A stretch of DNA of 64,000 nt. Source: Microbacterium ulmi. Lineage in GTDB: Bacteria; Actinomycetota; Actinomycetes; Actinomycetales; Microbacteriaceae. Below the pieces are notes generated by a model. The model had not been told where the DNA came from, searched no databases, and saw only the letters and a list, made by a program, of their open reading frames with translations. How positions within the stretch are numbered: the first letter of the stretch is position 1; each line of letters starts with the position of its first letter. The stretch is taken from positions 2,616,596 to 2,680,595 of the forward strand of contig NZ_JAAOZF010000001.1 of the NCBI RefSeq assembly GCF_011759705.1. Reading direction: 5' to 3'. The translations under genes were made by a program, and so were the position numbers. Shown here in pieces: positions 38,449-48,672 of this stretch.

Positions 38449-39363
38449 ATGCGCAGGACACGGATCGCAACGCTCGCGGGCATCGCGATCGCGGCACTCG
38501 CACTCACCGCATGCAACACGGGCACGCCCGGCGGAACGGGTGACACGGGCGCCACGGGCGACGCGGGCGACGGCGATGCTGCTCTCTGGGAAGTCGCCAC
38601 CGACTTCTCGCTCGAAGGCAGCCCGACGTTCGACAACATCAGCGAACGTGGCAGTGTGATCGTCGGCGTCAAGAACGATCAGCCAGGGCTCGGCTACGAG
38701 GACGCGACGACCGGCGAGCGCACGGGCTTCGACGTCGACATCGCGCGGTGGATCGCGGCATCGCTCGGCTTCGCGGAGGACCAGATCGAGTACCAGACGA
38801 TCCCCTCCGCGAACCGCGAGCAGGCGATCGTGAACGGAGACATCGACTACTACGTCGGCACCTACTCGATCACCGACAAGCGCAAGGAGCAGATCAGCTT
38901 CGCGGGCCCGTACTTCATCACGGGTCAAGGTCTGCTCGTCGCGGCCGACAACACGGACATCAACGGACCCGAGGACCTCGCAGGCAAGATCGTCTGCTCG
39001 GTGACCGGGTCGACGCCGCTGCAACGCATCCGCGATGAGTTCAATCCTGGCGACACCGTCGAGTACGACACGTACTCGCAGTGCGTCGAGCAGCTCCTCG
39101 CCGGCTCGGTGGACGCGATCACGACCGACGAGGCGATCCTCGCCGGCTACGTAGCGCAGCGACCCGACGAGCTGAAGATCGCCGGAGAGCCGTTCAGCGA
39201 GGAGCGCTACGGCGTCGGCCTCGCGAAGGGCGACACCGTGCTGCAGGAGCACATCAACACGCTGTTCACCGACGGCGGCGACGTCTGGCAGGCGCTGTTC
39301 GATCTGCACCTCGCTCCCGCCGGCATCTCGGGCGAGCAGCCCGACGTCGATCCGATCGACTGA
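38449..39363 (+). CDS. gluB: Glutamate-type ABC transporter substrate-binding lipoprotein
   Basis: A 304 aa extracellular solute-binding lipoprotein. The signal peptide ends in LTAC (lipidated C22) and is followed by a Gly/Thr linker. The SBP_bac_3 fold is shown by SERGSVIVGVKNDQPGLGY, GFDVDIARWIA, the ligand-loop region around YYVGTYSITDKRKEQISFAGPY and ITTDEAILAGY. An AGGAGG ribosome binding site precedes ATG 38449. Confidence 0.92.
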   Translation: MRRTRIATLAGIAIAALALTACNTGTPGGTGDTGATGDAGDGDAALWEVATDFSLEGSPTFDNISERGSVIVGVKNDQPGLGYEDATTGERTGFDVDIARWIAASLGFAEDQIEYQTIPSANREQAIVNGDIDYYVGTYSITDKRKEQISFAGPYFITGQGLLVAADNTDINGPEDLAGKIVCSVTGSTPLQRIRDEFNPGDTVEYDTYSQCVEQLLAGSVDAITTDEAILAGYVAQRPDELKIAGEPFSEERYGVGLAKGDTVLQEHINTLFTDGGDVWQALFDLHLAPAGISGEQPDVDPID

Positions 39364-39435
39364 TGCACGGACGCGCCGGGGGCGGCTCGCCGCCCCCGGC
39401 GCAATCTCTGACCACCGGACACGACAGGAGCGCGC

Positions 39436-40092
39436 GTGGGCGTCATCTTCGACAATCTCGACCTGTGGGGCGAGATGCTGGTCGGCACGATCATCCTCTT
39501 CTTCGCCGGCGGAGCGCTCGCGCTCGTCCTCGGCACGATCGTGGGGGCGATGCGCGTCTCGCCGGTGCCGGTCGCCCGCGCAGTCGGCGCTCTCTACGTC
39601 AACACGATCCGCAACTCGCCACTCACTCTCGTCTTCTTCGCGTTCGCGTTCGCTCTGCCCCCTCTGCTGGGTCTGCGCCTGACCGGCCAGACGTCCCTGA
39701 CGCTCGCGATCTGCGCGCTCGGGATCTACACGGCGACCTACGTCGCCGAGACGATCCGCTCCGGCATCAACACGGTGTCGGTGGGGCAGGCGGAGGCCGC
39801 CCGGGCCCTGGGACTGACCTTCGGCCAGGTGATGGGGCTCGTCGTGCTGCCGCAGGCGTTCCGTTCCGTCATCCCGCCGATGATGAGCGTCTTCATCGCC
39901 CTGCTGAAGAACACGACGGTCGCAGCCGGCTTCTCGGTCATCAACCTCGGCTCGGTCCGCGCGTACATGAGCGAGCGCGGCGAGAACCAGTTCGTCGCGA
40001 TCCTGTGGGTCATGGTCGTCTTCGTCGCACTGGTGCTGCTCCTGTCGTGGCTGCAGCGATCGCTCGAGACCCGATGGAAGGTGACGCGATGA
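39436..40092 (+). CDS. gluC: Glutamate-type ABC transporter permease GluC
   Basis: A 218 aa HisM/GlnP-type permease with five membrane segments. The EAA loop coupling to the ATPase is [23 protein letters not shown] near residue 115. Starts at GTG 39436 and overlaps gluD by four bases. Confidence 0.9.
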   Translation: MGVIFDNLDLWGEMLVGTIILFFAGGALALVLGTIVGAMRVSPVPVARAVGALYVNTIRNSPLTLVFFAFAFALPPLLGLRLTGQTSLTLAICALGIYTATYVAETIRSGINTVSVGQAEAARALGLTFGQVMGLVVLPQAFRSVIPPMMSVFIALLKNTTVAAGFSVINLGSVRAYMSERGENQFVAILWVMVVFVALVLLLSWLQRSLETRWKVTR

Positions 40093-40997
40093 CCTCCGTG
40101 CTGTACGACGTCCCCGGCCCCCGGGCGATCGCTCGCAACCGGATCATCGGGATCGTGACGGTGCTCGTCGTAGCGGGCGTCCTCGGGTTCATCCTGTGGC
40201 GGCTCATCGAGACGGGGCAGTTCACGGCGATCAAGTGGTCGGCGTTCACCTACACGAACGTGTGGGTCCAGATCGGGCTGGCGATGTGGGCGACGGTGTC
40301 GGCCTTCGCCGTGGCCGCCGTCGGTGCGCTCGCGCTCGGATTCCTCCTCGCGCTCGGGCGCCTCTCCGACCACGCGTGGGTGAGGTGGCCGGCCGGGGCG
40401 GTCGTCGAGGTGTTCCGTGCGATCCCCGTCCTGGTGTTCATGTTCCTGCTGTACTTCGGCCTTCCGGCGATCGGCATCCGCATGGTCCCGTTCTGGGCCG
40501 TCGTGATCGCGCTCATCGCGTACAACGGGTCGGTGCTCGCGGAGGTCTTCCGTGCCGGCGTCGAGTCTCTTCCGAACGGCCAGAGCGAAGCGGGCTACGC
40601 GCTCGGCCTGCGCAAGTCCGGAGTCATGCGCCTCATCCTCCTGCCGCAGGCGATCAGGGCGATGCTGCCCGTCATCATCGCGCAGCTCGTCGTGACGCTC
40701 AAGGACACGGCACTCGGATTCATCATCACGTACGAGGAGCTGCTGTTCTACGCACGCTTCCTCGGATCGCGGTCGGAGTTCGGCTCGCCGATCGTGCCCG
40801 CGACCATCGTCATCGGCCTCATCTACATCGCGATGTGCCTCCTGCTGTCGTACTTCGCCAGCCTCGCCGAGAAGCAGCTGCGGCGCTCGCCGAAGGCGAG
40901 GGCCGCAGCGGAGGCGATCGCGCCGCTCCTGCACGAGACGACCGACACGGAGCTCATCGTCGCGCAGGACGCCGAGGATCGACGCGGGCGCCCCTGA
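40089..40997 (+). CDS. gluD: Glutamate-type ABC transporter permease GluD
   Basis: A 302 aa permease pairing with GluC. Its first membrane segment is at 18-40, the EAA loop [24 protein letters not shown] near residue 170, and there is a C-terminal cytoplasmic extension of about 45 charged residues ([18 protein letters not shown]...). This tail is longer than in GluC and typical of actinobacterial GluD. Confidence 0.9.
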   Translation: MTSVLYDVPGPRAIARNRIIGIVTVLVVAGVLGFILWRLIETGQFTAIKWSAFTYTNVWVQIGLAMWATVSAFAVAAVGALALGFLLALGRLSDHAWVRWPAGAVVEVFRAIPVLVFMFLLYFGLPAIGIRMVPFWAVVIALIAYNGSVLAEVFRAGVESLPNGQSEAGYALGLRKSGVMRLILLPQAIRAMLPVIIAQLVVTLKDTALGFIITYEELLFYARFLGSRSEFGSPIVPATIVIGLIYIAMCLLLSYFASLAEKQLRRSPKARAAAEAIAPLLHETTDTELIVAQDAEDRRGRP

Positions 40998-41042
40998 CAC
41001 GTCGCGGACTCGATCGGGACAGGGGTGGGCACCCGCCCTCGG

Positions 41043-41048
41043 TAGACT
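41043..41048 (+). promoter_or_regulatory. -10 box, near-leaderless pheST
   Basis: TAGACT, eight bases before GTG 41057. Confidence 0.5.
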
Positions 41049-41056
41049 CGTTCCTC

Positions 41057-42106
41057 GTGTCCGATGCACCTGATTCCCCCGACATCACGCCCGCCGCTGT
41101 CGATGCCGCCCTCGACGCCGCGCTCGCCGCGATCGCCGGCGCGACGACGACGGCAGAGCTGAAGGCGGCGCGCGGCGCGCACTCCGCCGAGGGCTCGCCC
41201 CTCGCAAAGCTCAACGCACAGCTGCGCAACGTGCCGAACGACCGCAAGGCCGAGTTCGGCAAGCTCATCGGGCAGGCGCGCGGGCGCGTCACGCAGGCTC
41301 TCGCGGCGCGCGAGGAAGAGCTCGCCGCCGCCGAGACGGCAGCCCGGCTCGAGGCGGAGCGCGTCGACATCACGGCGCTCGGGCAGCACGCGCGCGTCGG
41401 GGCGCGGCATCCCATCTCCCTCCTCCAGGAAGAGGTCGCCGACATCTTCGTCGGGATGGGCTGGGAGATCGCGGAGGGCCCCGAGCTCGAGCACGAGTGG
41501 TTCAACTTCGACGCCCTCAACTTCGACGAGGACCACCCCGCGCGCCAGATGCAGGACACGTTCTTCGTCGACCCCGTCGCACGCCACCTCGTGATGCGCA
41601 CGCACACGAGCCCCGTGCAGGTGCGCTCCATGCTCGAGCGGGACCTGCCGATCTACGTCCTGTGCCCCGGACGGGTCTACCGCACCGACGAGTACGACGC
41701 GACGCATCTGCCCGTCTTCACGCAGTTCGAGGGGCTCGTCGTCGACAAGGGCATCACGATGGCGAACCTCAAGGGCACGCTCGACCATGCCGCCAAGGTG
41801 CTGTTCGGCGCTGAGGCGAAGACGCGGTTCCGCACGAACTACTTCCCCTTCACCGAGCCGTCTGCCGAGCTGGATCTGTGGCATCCGACCTTCAAGGGCG
41901 GCGCCCAGTGGATCGAGTGGGGGGGCTGCGGCATGGTGAACCCCAACGTGCTGCGCGCGGCCGGGATCGACCCCGAGGTGTACTCGGGCTTCGCGTTCGG
42001 GATGGGGATCGAGCGGACGCTCATGTTCCGCTCGGACGTGCAGGACATGCGCGACATGGCCGAGGGCGATGTCCGCTTCAGCGAGCAGTTCGGAATGGTG
42101 GTCTGA
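41057..42106 (+). CDS. pheS: Phenylalanine-tRNA ligase alpha subunit
   Basis: The 349 aa catalytic subunit of a class IIc synthetase. A coiled-coil N-terminus (about 15-100) precedes motif 1 ([22 protein letters not shown]), motif 2 around [24 protein letters not shown] and motif 3 [14 protein letters not shown] near 305. GTG 41057 fits the promoter. The stop overlaps the pheT start by one base. Confidence 0.96.
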   Translation: MSDAPDSPDITPAAVDAALDAALAAIAGATTTAELKAARGAHSAEGSPLAKLNAQLRNVPNDRKAEFGKLIGQARGRVTQALAAREEELAAAETAARLEAERVDITALGQHARVGARHPISLLQEEVADIFVGMGWEIAEGPELEHEWFNFDALNFDEDHPARQMQDTFFVDPVARHLVMRTHTSPVQVRSMLERDLPIYVLCPGRVYRTDEYDATHLPVFTQFEGLVVDKGITMANLKGTLDHAAKVLFGAEAKTRFRTNYFPFTEPSAELDLWHPTFKGGAQWIEWGGCGMVNPNVLRAAGIDPEVYSGFAFGMGIERTLMFRSDVQDMRDMAEGDVRFSEQFGMVV

Positions 42107-44637
42107 TGCGCGTCCCTCTGTCGTGGCTGCGTGAGTACGTCGATGTCCCGCAGGATGCTTCGCCCGAGGACGTCCTGGCGGCTCTCGTGTCGGTCGGGTT
42201 CGAGGAGGAGGACGTCTTCCGCTTCGACGTGCACGGCCCGATCGTCGTGGGCGAGGTCCTCGAGTTCGTCGAGGAGCCGCAGTCCAACGGCAAGACGATC
42301 CGCTGGTGCCAGGTGCGTGTCGCTCCGGGCGACGAGACCGCGGCCGACGGCGGCCCCGCCGTGCACGGCATCGTGTGCGGGGCGCGCAACTTCTTCGTCG
42401 GCGACAAGGTCGTCGTGACGCTCCCCGGCGCTGTGCTCCCAGGTCCGTTCCCCATCGCGGCGCGCAAGACCTACGGGCATGTCTCGGACGGCATGATCGC
42501 GTCGGCGCGCGAGCTCGGCCTCGGCGAGGAGCACAGCGGCATCCTGCGTCTCGTCGAGCTCGGCATCGACGCCCCCGTCGGAACCGACGCGATCGAGCTC
42601 CTCGGCCTCGACGACGTCGCGGTCGACGTCAACGTGACGCCCGACCGCGGGTACGCCCTCTCGATCCGCGGCATCGCTCGGGAGTATGCGCACGCGACGG
42701 GCGCGGAGTTCCGCGATCCGGCAGAGAGGATGGGGCGCGCGGCCGCCCTCCGGGACGGGAACGCGTTCCACGTCGCCGTCCAGGATGCCGCGCCGATCCG
42801 CGGTCAGGTCGGGGCATCCGAGTTCGTCGCCCGCATCGTCCGCCACGTCGACCCGACCAAGCCCACGCCCGCGTGGATGATCGCGCGCCTGACGCTCGCC
42901 GGCATCCGCTCGCTCGGCATCCTCATCGACATCACGAACTACGTCATGATCGAGCTCGGCCAGCCCATCCACGGCTACGACCTCGACAGGCTCGCAGGCG
43001 GCATCACGGTGCGCCGCGCAACGGCGGGCGAGAAGCTGGAGACGCTCGACGGCAGAGTGCGCGAGCTCTCGACCGAAGACCTGCTCATCACCGACGAGTC
43101 GGGCCCGATCGGACTGGCGGGCGTCATGGGGGGCGGCACGACCGAGATGACGGATGCCACGCGCAACGTCCTCATCGAGGCGGCGACGTTCGACACCGTG
43201 TCGATCGCGCGCACGGCCCGTCGGCACAAGCTCCCGTCCGAGGCGTCCCGCCGCTTCGAGCGGGGCGTCGACCCCGCGATCCCGTTCGTCGCGGCGGCGC
43301 GCGTCGCGGAGCTCATGGTGGAGTACGCGGGCGGAACGGACACGGCCGCCGGCGGAGCCCTGCACCGGTCGTTCGAGGTGCCCGTGATCGAGCTGCCGCA
43401 CGGGTTCGTGCAGGGACTCATCGGCGTCGAGTACACGCCGGACGAGATCGTCTCGGCGCTCGAGAAGGTCGGATGCCGCGTCATCGCGCTCGGCGACGAC
43501 TGGGCGGTGCATCCGCCGACGTGGCGCCCCGACCTCACCGACAAGTGGACGCTCGCGGAGGAGGTCGCCCGCATCCACGGCCTCGACCGCGTGCCCTCCG
43601 TGCTCCCGACGCCCCCGTCGGGCCGCGGTCTCACGACCGCTCAGCGCGCACGCCGGCGCGTCTCGAACGCGCTCGCGGCCGCGGGCTTCGTCGAGACCCC
43701 GTCGTTCCCGTTCACGGGCGAGGAGCAGAACGACCTGCACGGGTCGGCATCCGGCGCGCACGCACCCGGCATCCGCATCGCGAACGCGCTCGACGGCCAG
43801 GCGCCGTTCCTGCGGCGCTCTCTCGTGCCGGGTCTCCTGCAGGTCGCGCACCGGAACGTCGCGCGCGGGTTCACCGATCTCGCGCTGTTCGAGACGGGCG
43901 CCGTCTTCCTCCCCGAGCCCGGCGTCGAGTACGGCACGTCATCCATCCCGCCACTGGCCGTGCGCCCGGATGCCGCGACCCTCGCACAGCTCGACGCCTC
44001 GATCCCGCCGCAGCCTCGCCACGTCGCCGTGCTCCTGACGGGGAGCCGCATCGCGAAGCAGCCCGGTCAGGCAGCCGCCCCGTTCGACCTCGCAGACGCA
44101 CTCGACGCCGTTCGGACGATCGCCGCGGCCGCAGGCGTCGAGATCGGCGTCGCGCAGGCCGAGCGCGCGGCGCTGCATCCCGGGCGCACGGGTGCGCTGA
44201 GCGTCGGAGACGTCGTCGTCGGCTACGTCGGCGAGCTCCTGCCGACCGTCGCCGAGGGCGCAGCTCTTCCCGGTCGCGTCGTCGTCGCCGAGCTCGACCT
44301 CGACCTCGTCATCTCGCTCGCGGGCGAGCGCGTCGTCGCGGCATCCCTCTCGGGATTCCCGGCCGCAACGCAGGATGTGTCGCTCGTCGTGCCCGCCGCG
44401 ATCCCTGCCGCCGCCGTTCGCGACGCGCTCGTCGAGGGCTCCGGCGCGCTGCTGGAGTCGCTGCGCCTCGTCGACGACTACCGAGGCGAGGGCCTGCCCG
44501 AGGGCGTGAAGAGCCTGACGTTCGCGCTGCGGTTCCGCTCGTCCGATCGCACCCTCACGGCGGCGGAGGCGACCGACGCCAAGCTCGCGGGAGTCGCCGT
44601 CGCGGCCGACAGGTTCGGGGCGACGCTCCGCGAGTAG
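42106..44637 (+). CDS. pheT: Phenylalanine-tRNA ligase beta subunit
   Basis: The 843 aa editing and tRNA-binding subunit, in order: N-terminal SWLREYVDV with an EMAP/OB-type tRNA-binding domain (GEVLEFVEE...GARNF), B3/B4 editing region around GHPIHGYDLD, B5 domain, catalytic-like core and C-terminal ferredoxin-fold anticodon-binding domain (LVDDYRGEGLPEGVKSLTFALRFRSSDRTLT). Full length. Confidence 0.95.
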   Translation: MRVPLSWLREYVDVPQDASPEDVLAALVSVGFEEEDVFRFDVHGPIVVGEVLEFVEEPQSNGKTIRWCQVRVAPGDETAADGGPAVHGIVCGARNFFVGDKVVVTLPGAVLPGPFPIAARKTYGHVSDGMIASARELGLGEEHSGILRLVELGIDAPVGTDAIELLGLDDVAVDVNVTPDRGYALSIRGIAREYAHATGAEFRDPAERMGRAAALRDGNAFHVAVQDAAPIRGQVGASEFVARIVRHVDPTKPTPAWMIARLTLAGIRSLGILIDITNYVMIELGQPIHGYDLDRLAGGITVRRATAGEKLETLDGRVRELSTEDLLITDESGPIGLAGVMGGGTTEMTDATRNVLIEAATFDTVSIARTARRHKLPSEASRRFERGVDPAIPFVAAARVAELMVEYAGGTDTAAGGALHRSFEVPVIELPHGFVQGLIGVEYTPDEIVSALEKVGCRVIALGDDWAVHPPTWRPDLTDKWTLAEEVARIHGLDRVPSVLPTPPSGRGLTTAQRARRRVSNALAAAGFVETPSFPFTGEEQNDLHGSASGAHAPGIRIANALDGQAPFLRRSLVPGLLQVAHRNVARGFTDLALFETGAVFLPEPGVEYGTSSIPPLAVRPDAATLAQLDASIPPQPRHVAVLLTGSRIAKQPGQAAAPFDLADALDAVRTIAAAAGVEIGVAQAERAALHPGRTGALSVGDVVVGYVGELLPTVAEGAALPGRVVVAELDLDLVISLAGERVVAASLSGFPAATQDVSLVVPAAIPAAAVRDALVEGSGALLESLRLVDDYRGEGLPEGVKSLTFALRFRSSDRTLTAAEATDAKLAGVAVAADRFGATLRE

Positions 44638-44707
44638 CGGGGGTCGTTCCGCTGAGCCGCCGAGACCCCTAGAGTCGACGCACACCGGTTCGGGCGAGAG
44701 GGTGGGG

Positions 44708-45301
44708 ATGTCGACTCCTGCGGGGTGGTACGACGACGGTCACGGCCGTCGTCGCTTCTGGGATGGATCCGCGTGGACGGCGCACGTCGCGCCTCAGCCC
44801 ACGCCGCCGGGCGCAGGACGGCCGGCCATCGCGCCGCCCGCGCCGGGTGCCGTGCGGCCCGCGATCGCGCCGGCGGCCCCGTTGACAGAGGCCCCGACGG
44901 CGCGGACCCCCTACGGCACCGTCCACGTGCCGCAGACGCCGTACGGCGTCGCGCCCGTGCCGCAGACGCCCTACCGTGTCGCGCCCGTGCCGCCGCACCC
45001 CGCCGCTGGCTACGCCGTCGCTCCCTCTGGCGCCACACCGTACGGAGCAGCGCCGTACGGTGTCGCCTCGCACGGCGTCGTGCCCTACGTCGTCGCGCCG
45101 GTGCCGGCGCCGAACGGCGTGGGGGTCGCGGGATTCGTCGTCGGCCTCGTCTCGCTGTTCCTCCCGGTCTTCCTCGGGCTGTTCGGCGGCCTCGTCGGGC
45201 TCGGCCTGTCGATCGGCGGACTCGTGCGCACCGGCAGGCGCAAGGGACTCGCGATCGCGGGAGTCGTGCTGAGCGTGGCCGCGATCATCCTCATCGTCTG
45301 A
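44708..45301 (+). CDS. DUF2510 and DUF4190-type membrane protein
   Basis: 197 aa. The N-terminal DUF2510 motif AGWYDDGHGRRRFWDGSAWTAHV is followed by a Pro/Tyr/Val-rich linker with loose repeats of TPYGxAPVPQ, then two membrane segments (GVGVAGFVVGLVSLFLPVFL and KGLAIAGVVLSVAAIILIV) as in DUF4190. Its function is unknown; such actinobacterial proteins are thought to be envelope-associated. ATG 44708 follows GAGAGGGTGGGG; GTG 44702 is an alternative. A TAGAGT box lies upstream near 44671. Confidence 0.78.
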   Translation: MSTPAGWYDDGHGRRRFWDGSAWTAHVAPQPTPPGAGRPAIAPPAPGAVRPAIAPAAPLTEAPTARTPYGTVHVPQTPYGVAPVPQTPYRVAPVPPHPAAGYAVAPSGATPYGAAPYGVASHGVVPYVVAPVPAPNGVGVAGFVVGLVSLFLPVFLGLFGGLVGLGLSIGGLVRTGRRKGLAIAGVVLSVAAIILIV

Positions 45302-45314
45302 CGCGCCCCCGCGG

Positions 45315-45320
45315 TACGGT
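45315..45320 (+). promoter_or_regulatory. -10 box, leaderless hydrolase
   Basis: TACGGT, six bases before ATG 45327. Confidence 0.42.
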
Positions 45321-45326
45321 TCTCGC

Positions 45327-46064
45327 ATGCCCGAGTCCCTCTCCCTCGCCGCGTCGGGCGAGCAGTTCGACGTCCACATCGCGCGCCCCGAGGGGGAGCC
45401 GATCGGCGGTCTCGTCGTGATCCACGAGATCTGGGGTCTCGTCGAGCACATCCGCGACGTCGCCGACCGTTTCGCCGAGCTCGGATGGCTCGTCGCGGCG
45501 CCCGACATCCTCACCCGCGGCGGTCTCGAGCCCGCCCTCGGCGAGGAGCTCTTCGCGGTCATGAACAGCGCCGACGAAGAGGCGAGGACGGCGGCACAGC
45601 CCCGCATGCGCGACGCGCTGTCCGGCACGCGGGCGCCGGAATACGCGGGATGGGCCGTCGCGGCGCTCGAGGCGACCGTCGACTGGCTCGCGGCGCAGCC
45701 GGGCGTGGGCGGTCGCCTCGCCGTGACCGGGTTCTGCTTCGGCGGGACCTACGCGTTCCTCCTCGCGGCCGACGACGATCGCATCCGTGCAGCCGCCCCC
45801 TTCTACGGGACCGCGCCGAGCCCCGCAGACATCGCGAAGATCCGGGCGCCGATCCTCGCGCTGTACGGACGGCACGACCCCTCGCTCATCGACGCCCTCC
45901 CCGATGTCGTCTCGGCGATGTCGGCTGCGGGCGTCGACTTCGAGCCGGTCGTCTACCCCGACTCCGCGCATGCGTTCTTCAACGACGCGGGTCGCCGCTA
46001 CAACCCGGTCGACGCGACGGACGCGTGGACGCGGGTCACGCGGTTCCTGCGCGCGCACGTGTGA
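45327..46064 (+). CDS. Dienelactone hydrolase family protein
   Basis: A 245 aa alpha/beta hydrolase. HEIWGLVEHIRDVADRFAELGW near residue 34 and the Cys nucleophile in GFCFGGTYAF near 140 match dienelactone hydrolases; YGRHDPS gives the acid and DSAHAFFN the histidine (near 215). No catabolic operon surrounds it, so the substrate is unclear; general esterase activity is an alternative. Confidence 0.9.
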   Translation: MPESLSLAASGEQFDVHIARPEGEPIGGLVVIHEIWGLVEHIRDVADRFAELGWLVAAPDILTRGGLEPALGEELFAVMNSADEEARTAAQPRMRDALSGTRAPEYAGWAVAALEATVDWLAAQPGVGGRLAVTGFCFGGTYAFLLAADDDRIRAAAPFYGTAPSPADIAKIRAPILALYGRHDPSLIDALPDVVSAMSAAGVDFEPVVYPDSAHAFFNDAGRRYNPVDATDAWTRVTRFLRAHV

Positions 46065-46148
46065 CGGCTGCGCCGACGGCGGAACGGGATGCCGCGACGA
46101 GCGCTCGTCGGGGGTTTGTGGCGAGCTCTGCTGCGCCATCGTGACCCC

Positions 46149-46232
46149 ATGACCGACGTCCTCGTCCTCGGCGGAACGGGTTGACTGAGCGGCCGCGCAG
46201 CCGAGCGCTTCGTCGGCCGCGGCATCCCGCCG
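46149..46232 (+). pseudogene. N-terminal scrap of an NAD-dependent epimerase/dehydratase
   Basis: ATG 46149 reads MTDVLVLGGTG, a stop TGA, then LSGRAAERFVGRG before similarity ends. Relatives have Trp (TGG) at the stop (GGTGWLSGR). Only the nucleotide-binding start of the gene survives. Confidence 0.6.
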
Positions 46233-46458
46233 ATTTGCCGCCTCCCGCCGCGAGGCGCTATCGTCACGGCATGCCTTCGGCCGCGCAGCCCTCCGCGATG
46301 CTCCTCATGAGCGTCGTTCCCGCGCGCCGACGTCCGGGCGGACGCCGACTCTAGGCGACCCTGCCGGGCACCCGTTCGCGGGTGGACCCGCGGGTGTCGC
46401 CGTCTCCGGCTCATCGTCGTCGAGCGCTCTCGGCGACGGTCCGACTCCGTCCAGACCT

Positions 46459-46464
46459 TAAGGT
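46459..46464 (+). promoter_or_regulatory. argC -10 box
   Basis: TAAGGT, seven bases before ATG 46472. AAGGTGG could instead act as a ribosome binding site. No convincing ArgR operator was found. Confidence 0.4.
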
Positions 46465-46471
46465 GGAATCC

Positions 46472-47518
46472 ATGACCTATTCGGTCGCCGTCTCCGGGGC
46501 ATCCGGCTATGCAGGCGGCGAGATCCTGCGCCTGCTCGCGTCGCACCCCGACGTCGAGATCCGCACCGTCACCGCACACTCGAACGCGGGTCAGCCCCTC
46601 ATCGAACACCAGCCGCACCTGCGGTCGCTCGCGCACCTCACGCTGCAGGAGACGACGCCCGACGTCCTCGCAGGCCACGACATCGTCTTCCTCGCGCTGC
46701 CGCACGGCCAGTCCGGGCAGTACACGCAGACGCTGGCCGACACGCCGCTCGTGATCGACGCGGGTGCAGATCACAGGCTGACGTCGGCCGCCGACTGGGA
46801 CGAGTTCTACGGCGGCGACTTCCGCGAGCCGTGGACCTACGGTGTGCCCGAGCTTCCCGTCGCGGGGGGCAGGCAGCGCGCGAACCTCGTCGGTGCGAGC
46901 CGCATCGCGGCGCCCGGCTGCAACGCGTCGACCGTCGCCCTGAGCCTCGCGCCCGGCGTCGCGGCGGGGGTCGTCGATCCGTCCGACATCGTGAGCGTGC
47001 TGGCGGTCGGGCCGTCCGGCGCGGGCAGGAGCCTCAAGCCGCACCTGCTCGCGAGCGAGCTGCTCGGCTCGGCGAGCCCGTACTCGGTAGGAGGCGTGCA
47101 CCGCCACATCCCCGAGATCCGCCAGGCCCTCGTCGGGGCGGGTGCGCGCGGCGACGTGCGCATCTCGTTCACGCCCGTCCTCGTGCCGATGGCGCGCGGC
47201 ATCCTCGCGACGACGACGGCTCCCATCGCGCCGGGGGTGACGGATGCCGAGATCCGTGACGCCTGGGAGTCCGCCTACCGCGGCGAGACGTTCGTGCAGC
47301 TCCTCCCGGCGGGGCGGTTCCCGCGCACGGCCGACGTGCTGGGCGCCAACACCGCCCTCCTCGGTCTCGCGATCGACCGCGCGGCGAACCGCGTCGTCGT
47401 CGCCGCGGCCGTCGACAATCTCGTCAAGGGGACGGCGGGCGCCGCCATCCAGTCCATGAACATCGCGCTCGGGCTCCCAGAGGACCGCGCTCTCACCGTG
47501 AACGGAGTCGCCCCGTGA
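46472..47518 (+). CDS. argC: N-acetyl-gamma-glutamyl-phosphate reductase ArgC
   Basis: The NADPH-dependent third step of arginine synthesis. 348 aa. N-terminal [15 protein letters not shown], catalytic Cys in [11 protein letters not shown] near residue 149, and [10 protein letters not shown] with its histidine near 210. It heads the overlapping argC-J-B-D-F cluster (each join ATGA or GTGA). Confidence 0.95.
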   Translation: MTYSVAVSGASGYAGGEILRLLASHPDVEIRTVTAHSNAGQPLIEHQPHLRSLAHLTLQETTPDVLAGHDIVFLALPHGQSGQYTQTLADTPLVIDAGADHRLTSAADWDEFYGGDFREPWTYGVPELPVAGGRQRANLVGASRIAAPGCNASTVALSLAPGVAAGVVDPSDIVSVLAVGPSGAGRSLKPHLLASELLGSASPYSVGGVHRHIPEIRQALVGAGARGDVRISFTPVLVPMARGILATTTAPIAPGVTDAEIRDAWESAYRGETFVQLLPAGRFPRTADVLGANTALLGLAIDRAANRVVVAAAVDNLVKGTAGAAIQSMNIALGLPEDRALTVNGVAP

Positions 47519-48672
47519 GCGTCACCGCCCCTCAGGGATTCGTCGCCGCCGGCGTCGCCGCCGGACTCAAGTCGACGGGCAGGCCGGATGTCGCCGTCGT
47601 CGTCAATCGCGGCCCCCTCAAGGTCGGCGCCGCCGTCTTCACGAGCAACCGCGCCAAGGCCAACCCCGTCATCTGGTCGCAGCAGGTGATCCGGGACGGC
47701 ACCGTCGAGGCGATCGTGCTCAACGCGGGCGGCGCGAACTGCTTCACGGGCGCGTTCGGCTTCCAGACGACGCACGAGACCGCGGAGAGGGCCGCCGAGC
47801 TGCTCGCCGTGAGCGCCGGCGACATCCTCGTGTGCTCGACGGGCCTCATCGGCTCGGGTGACGAGGTGTTCCGCGCGAAAGTGCTCGCCGGCACGGAGCA
47901 GGCGATCGCGCAGCTCTCCGCCGAGGGGGCGGAGGCGGCATCCGAGGCCATCATGACGACCGACTCGCGGCCCAAGCGCGTCGTCGCCGCCGGAGACGCG
48001 TGGACGATCGGCGGGATGGCGAAGGGGGCGGGGATGCTGGCGCCCGGCCTCGCGACGATGCTCGTCGTGCTCACGACCGATGCCGTCCTCACACCCGAGG
48101 AGGCCGACGCGCACCTGCGGCACGCGACCCGCGTGAGCTTCGACCGGCTCGACTCCGACGGCTGCATGTCGACGAACGACCAGGTTTCGCTCCTCGTGAG
48201 CGGTGCGAGCGGCGTCACCCCCGATCCCGACGAGTTCCGCACGGCGCTCACCGAGGCGTGCATCGCGCTCGCCGAGCAGCTGCAGGCGGATGCCGAGGGC
48301 GCGAGCCACGACATCCGCATCGTCGTCGAGAACGCGGCATCCGAGGACGACGCCGTCGTGGTGGGTCGCTCGGTCGCCCGCAACAACCTCTTCAAGGCCG
48401 CGATCTTCGGCAACGACCCCAACTGGGGCCGCGTGCTCGCCGCGATCGGCACGACGGATGCCGCGTTCGATCCGTATGACGTCGATGTGTGGATGAACGG
48501 CGTCCGCGTGTGCACGGCGGGCGGGCCCGATCGGCCGCGCGAGGAGGTCGACCTCACGCCCCGCGCGACGCACGTCCTGATAGACCTCAAGGCGGGCGAC
48601 GCCTCGGCCATCATCCTCACCAACGACCTGACGCACGACTACGTCCACGAGAACAGCGCGTACTCCTCATGA
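47515..48672 (+). CDS. argJ: Glutamate N-acetyltransferase / amino-acid acetyltransferase ArgJ
   Basis: Recycles acetyl from N-acetylornithine to glutamate. 385 aa. The self-processing site is [16 protein letters not shown], with cleavage expected before the Thr of ATMLV (near residue 182). [10 protein letters not shown] and [17 protein letters not shown] are conserved. GTG 47515 overlaps argC. Whether it is bifunctional cannot be told from sequence. Confidence 0.95.
   Translation: MSVTAPQGFVAAGVAAGLKSTGRPDVAVVVNRGPLKVGAAVFTSNRAKANPVIWSQQVIRDGTVEAIVLNAGGANCFTGAFGFQTTHETAERAAELLAVSAGDILVCSTGLIGSGDEVFRAKVLAGTEQAIAQLSAEGAEAASEAIMTTDSRPKRVVAAGDAWTIGGMAKGAGMLAPGLATMLVVLTTDAVLTPEEADAHLRHATRVSFDRLDSDGCMSTNDQVSLLVSGASGVTPDPDEFRTALTEACIALAEQLQADAEGASHDIRIVVENAASEDDAVVVGRSVARNNLFKAAIFGNDPNWGRVLAAIGTTDAAFDPYDVDVWMNGVRVCTAGGPDRPREEVDLTPRATHVLIDLKAGDASAIILTNDLTHDYVHENSAYSS

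Larger units (their letters stand above)
46065..46471 (+). other. Gene-poor gap of eroded sequence before argC
   Basis: 407 bp that hold the epimerase scrap, an orphan TATCGT box (46259-46264) six bases before a 27-codon open frame starting at ATG 46271, and the argC promoter. The pattern suggests that one or more genes were deleted, leaving their 5' ends. Confidence 0.5.

Noticed and set aside
44702..44707. GTG 44702 as start of the DUF2510 protein
   Set aside because: It sits inside the GAGAGGGTGGGG ribosome binding site; ATG 44708 is better placed.
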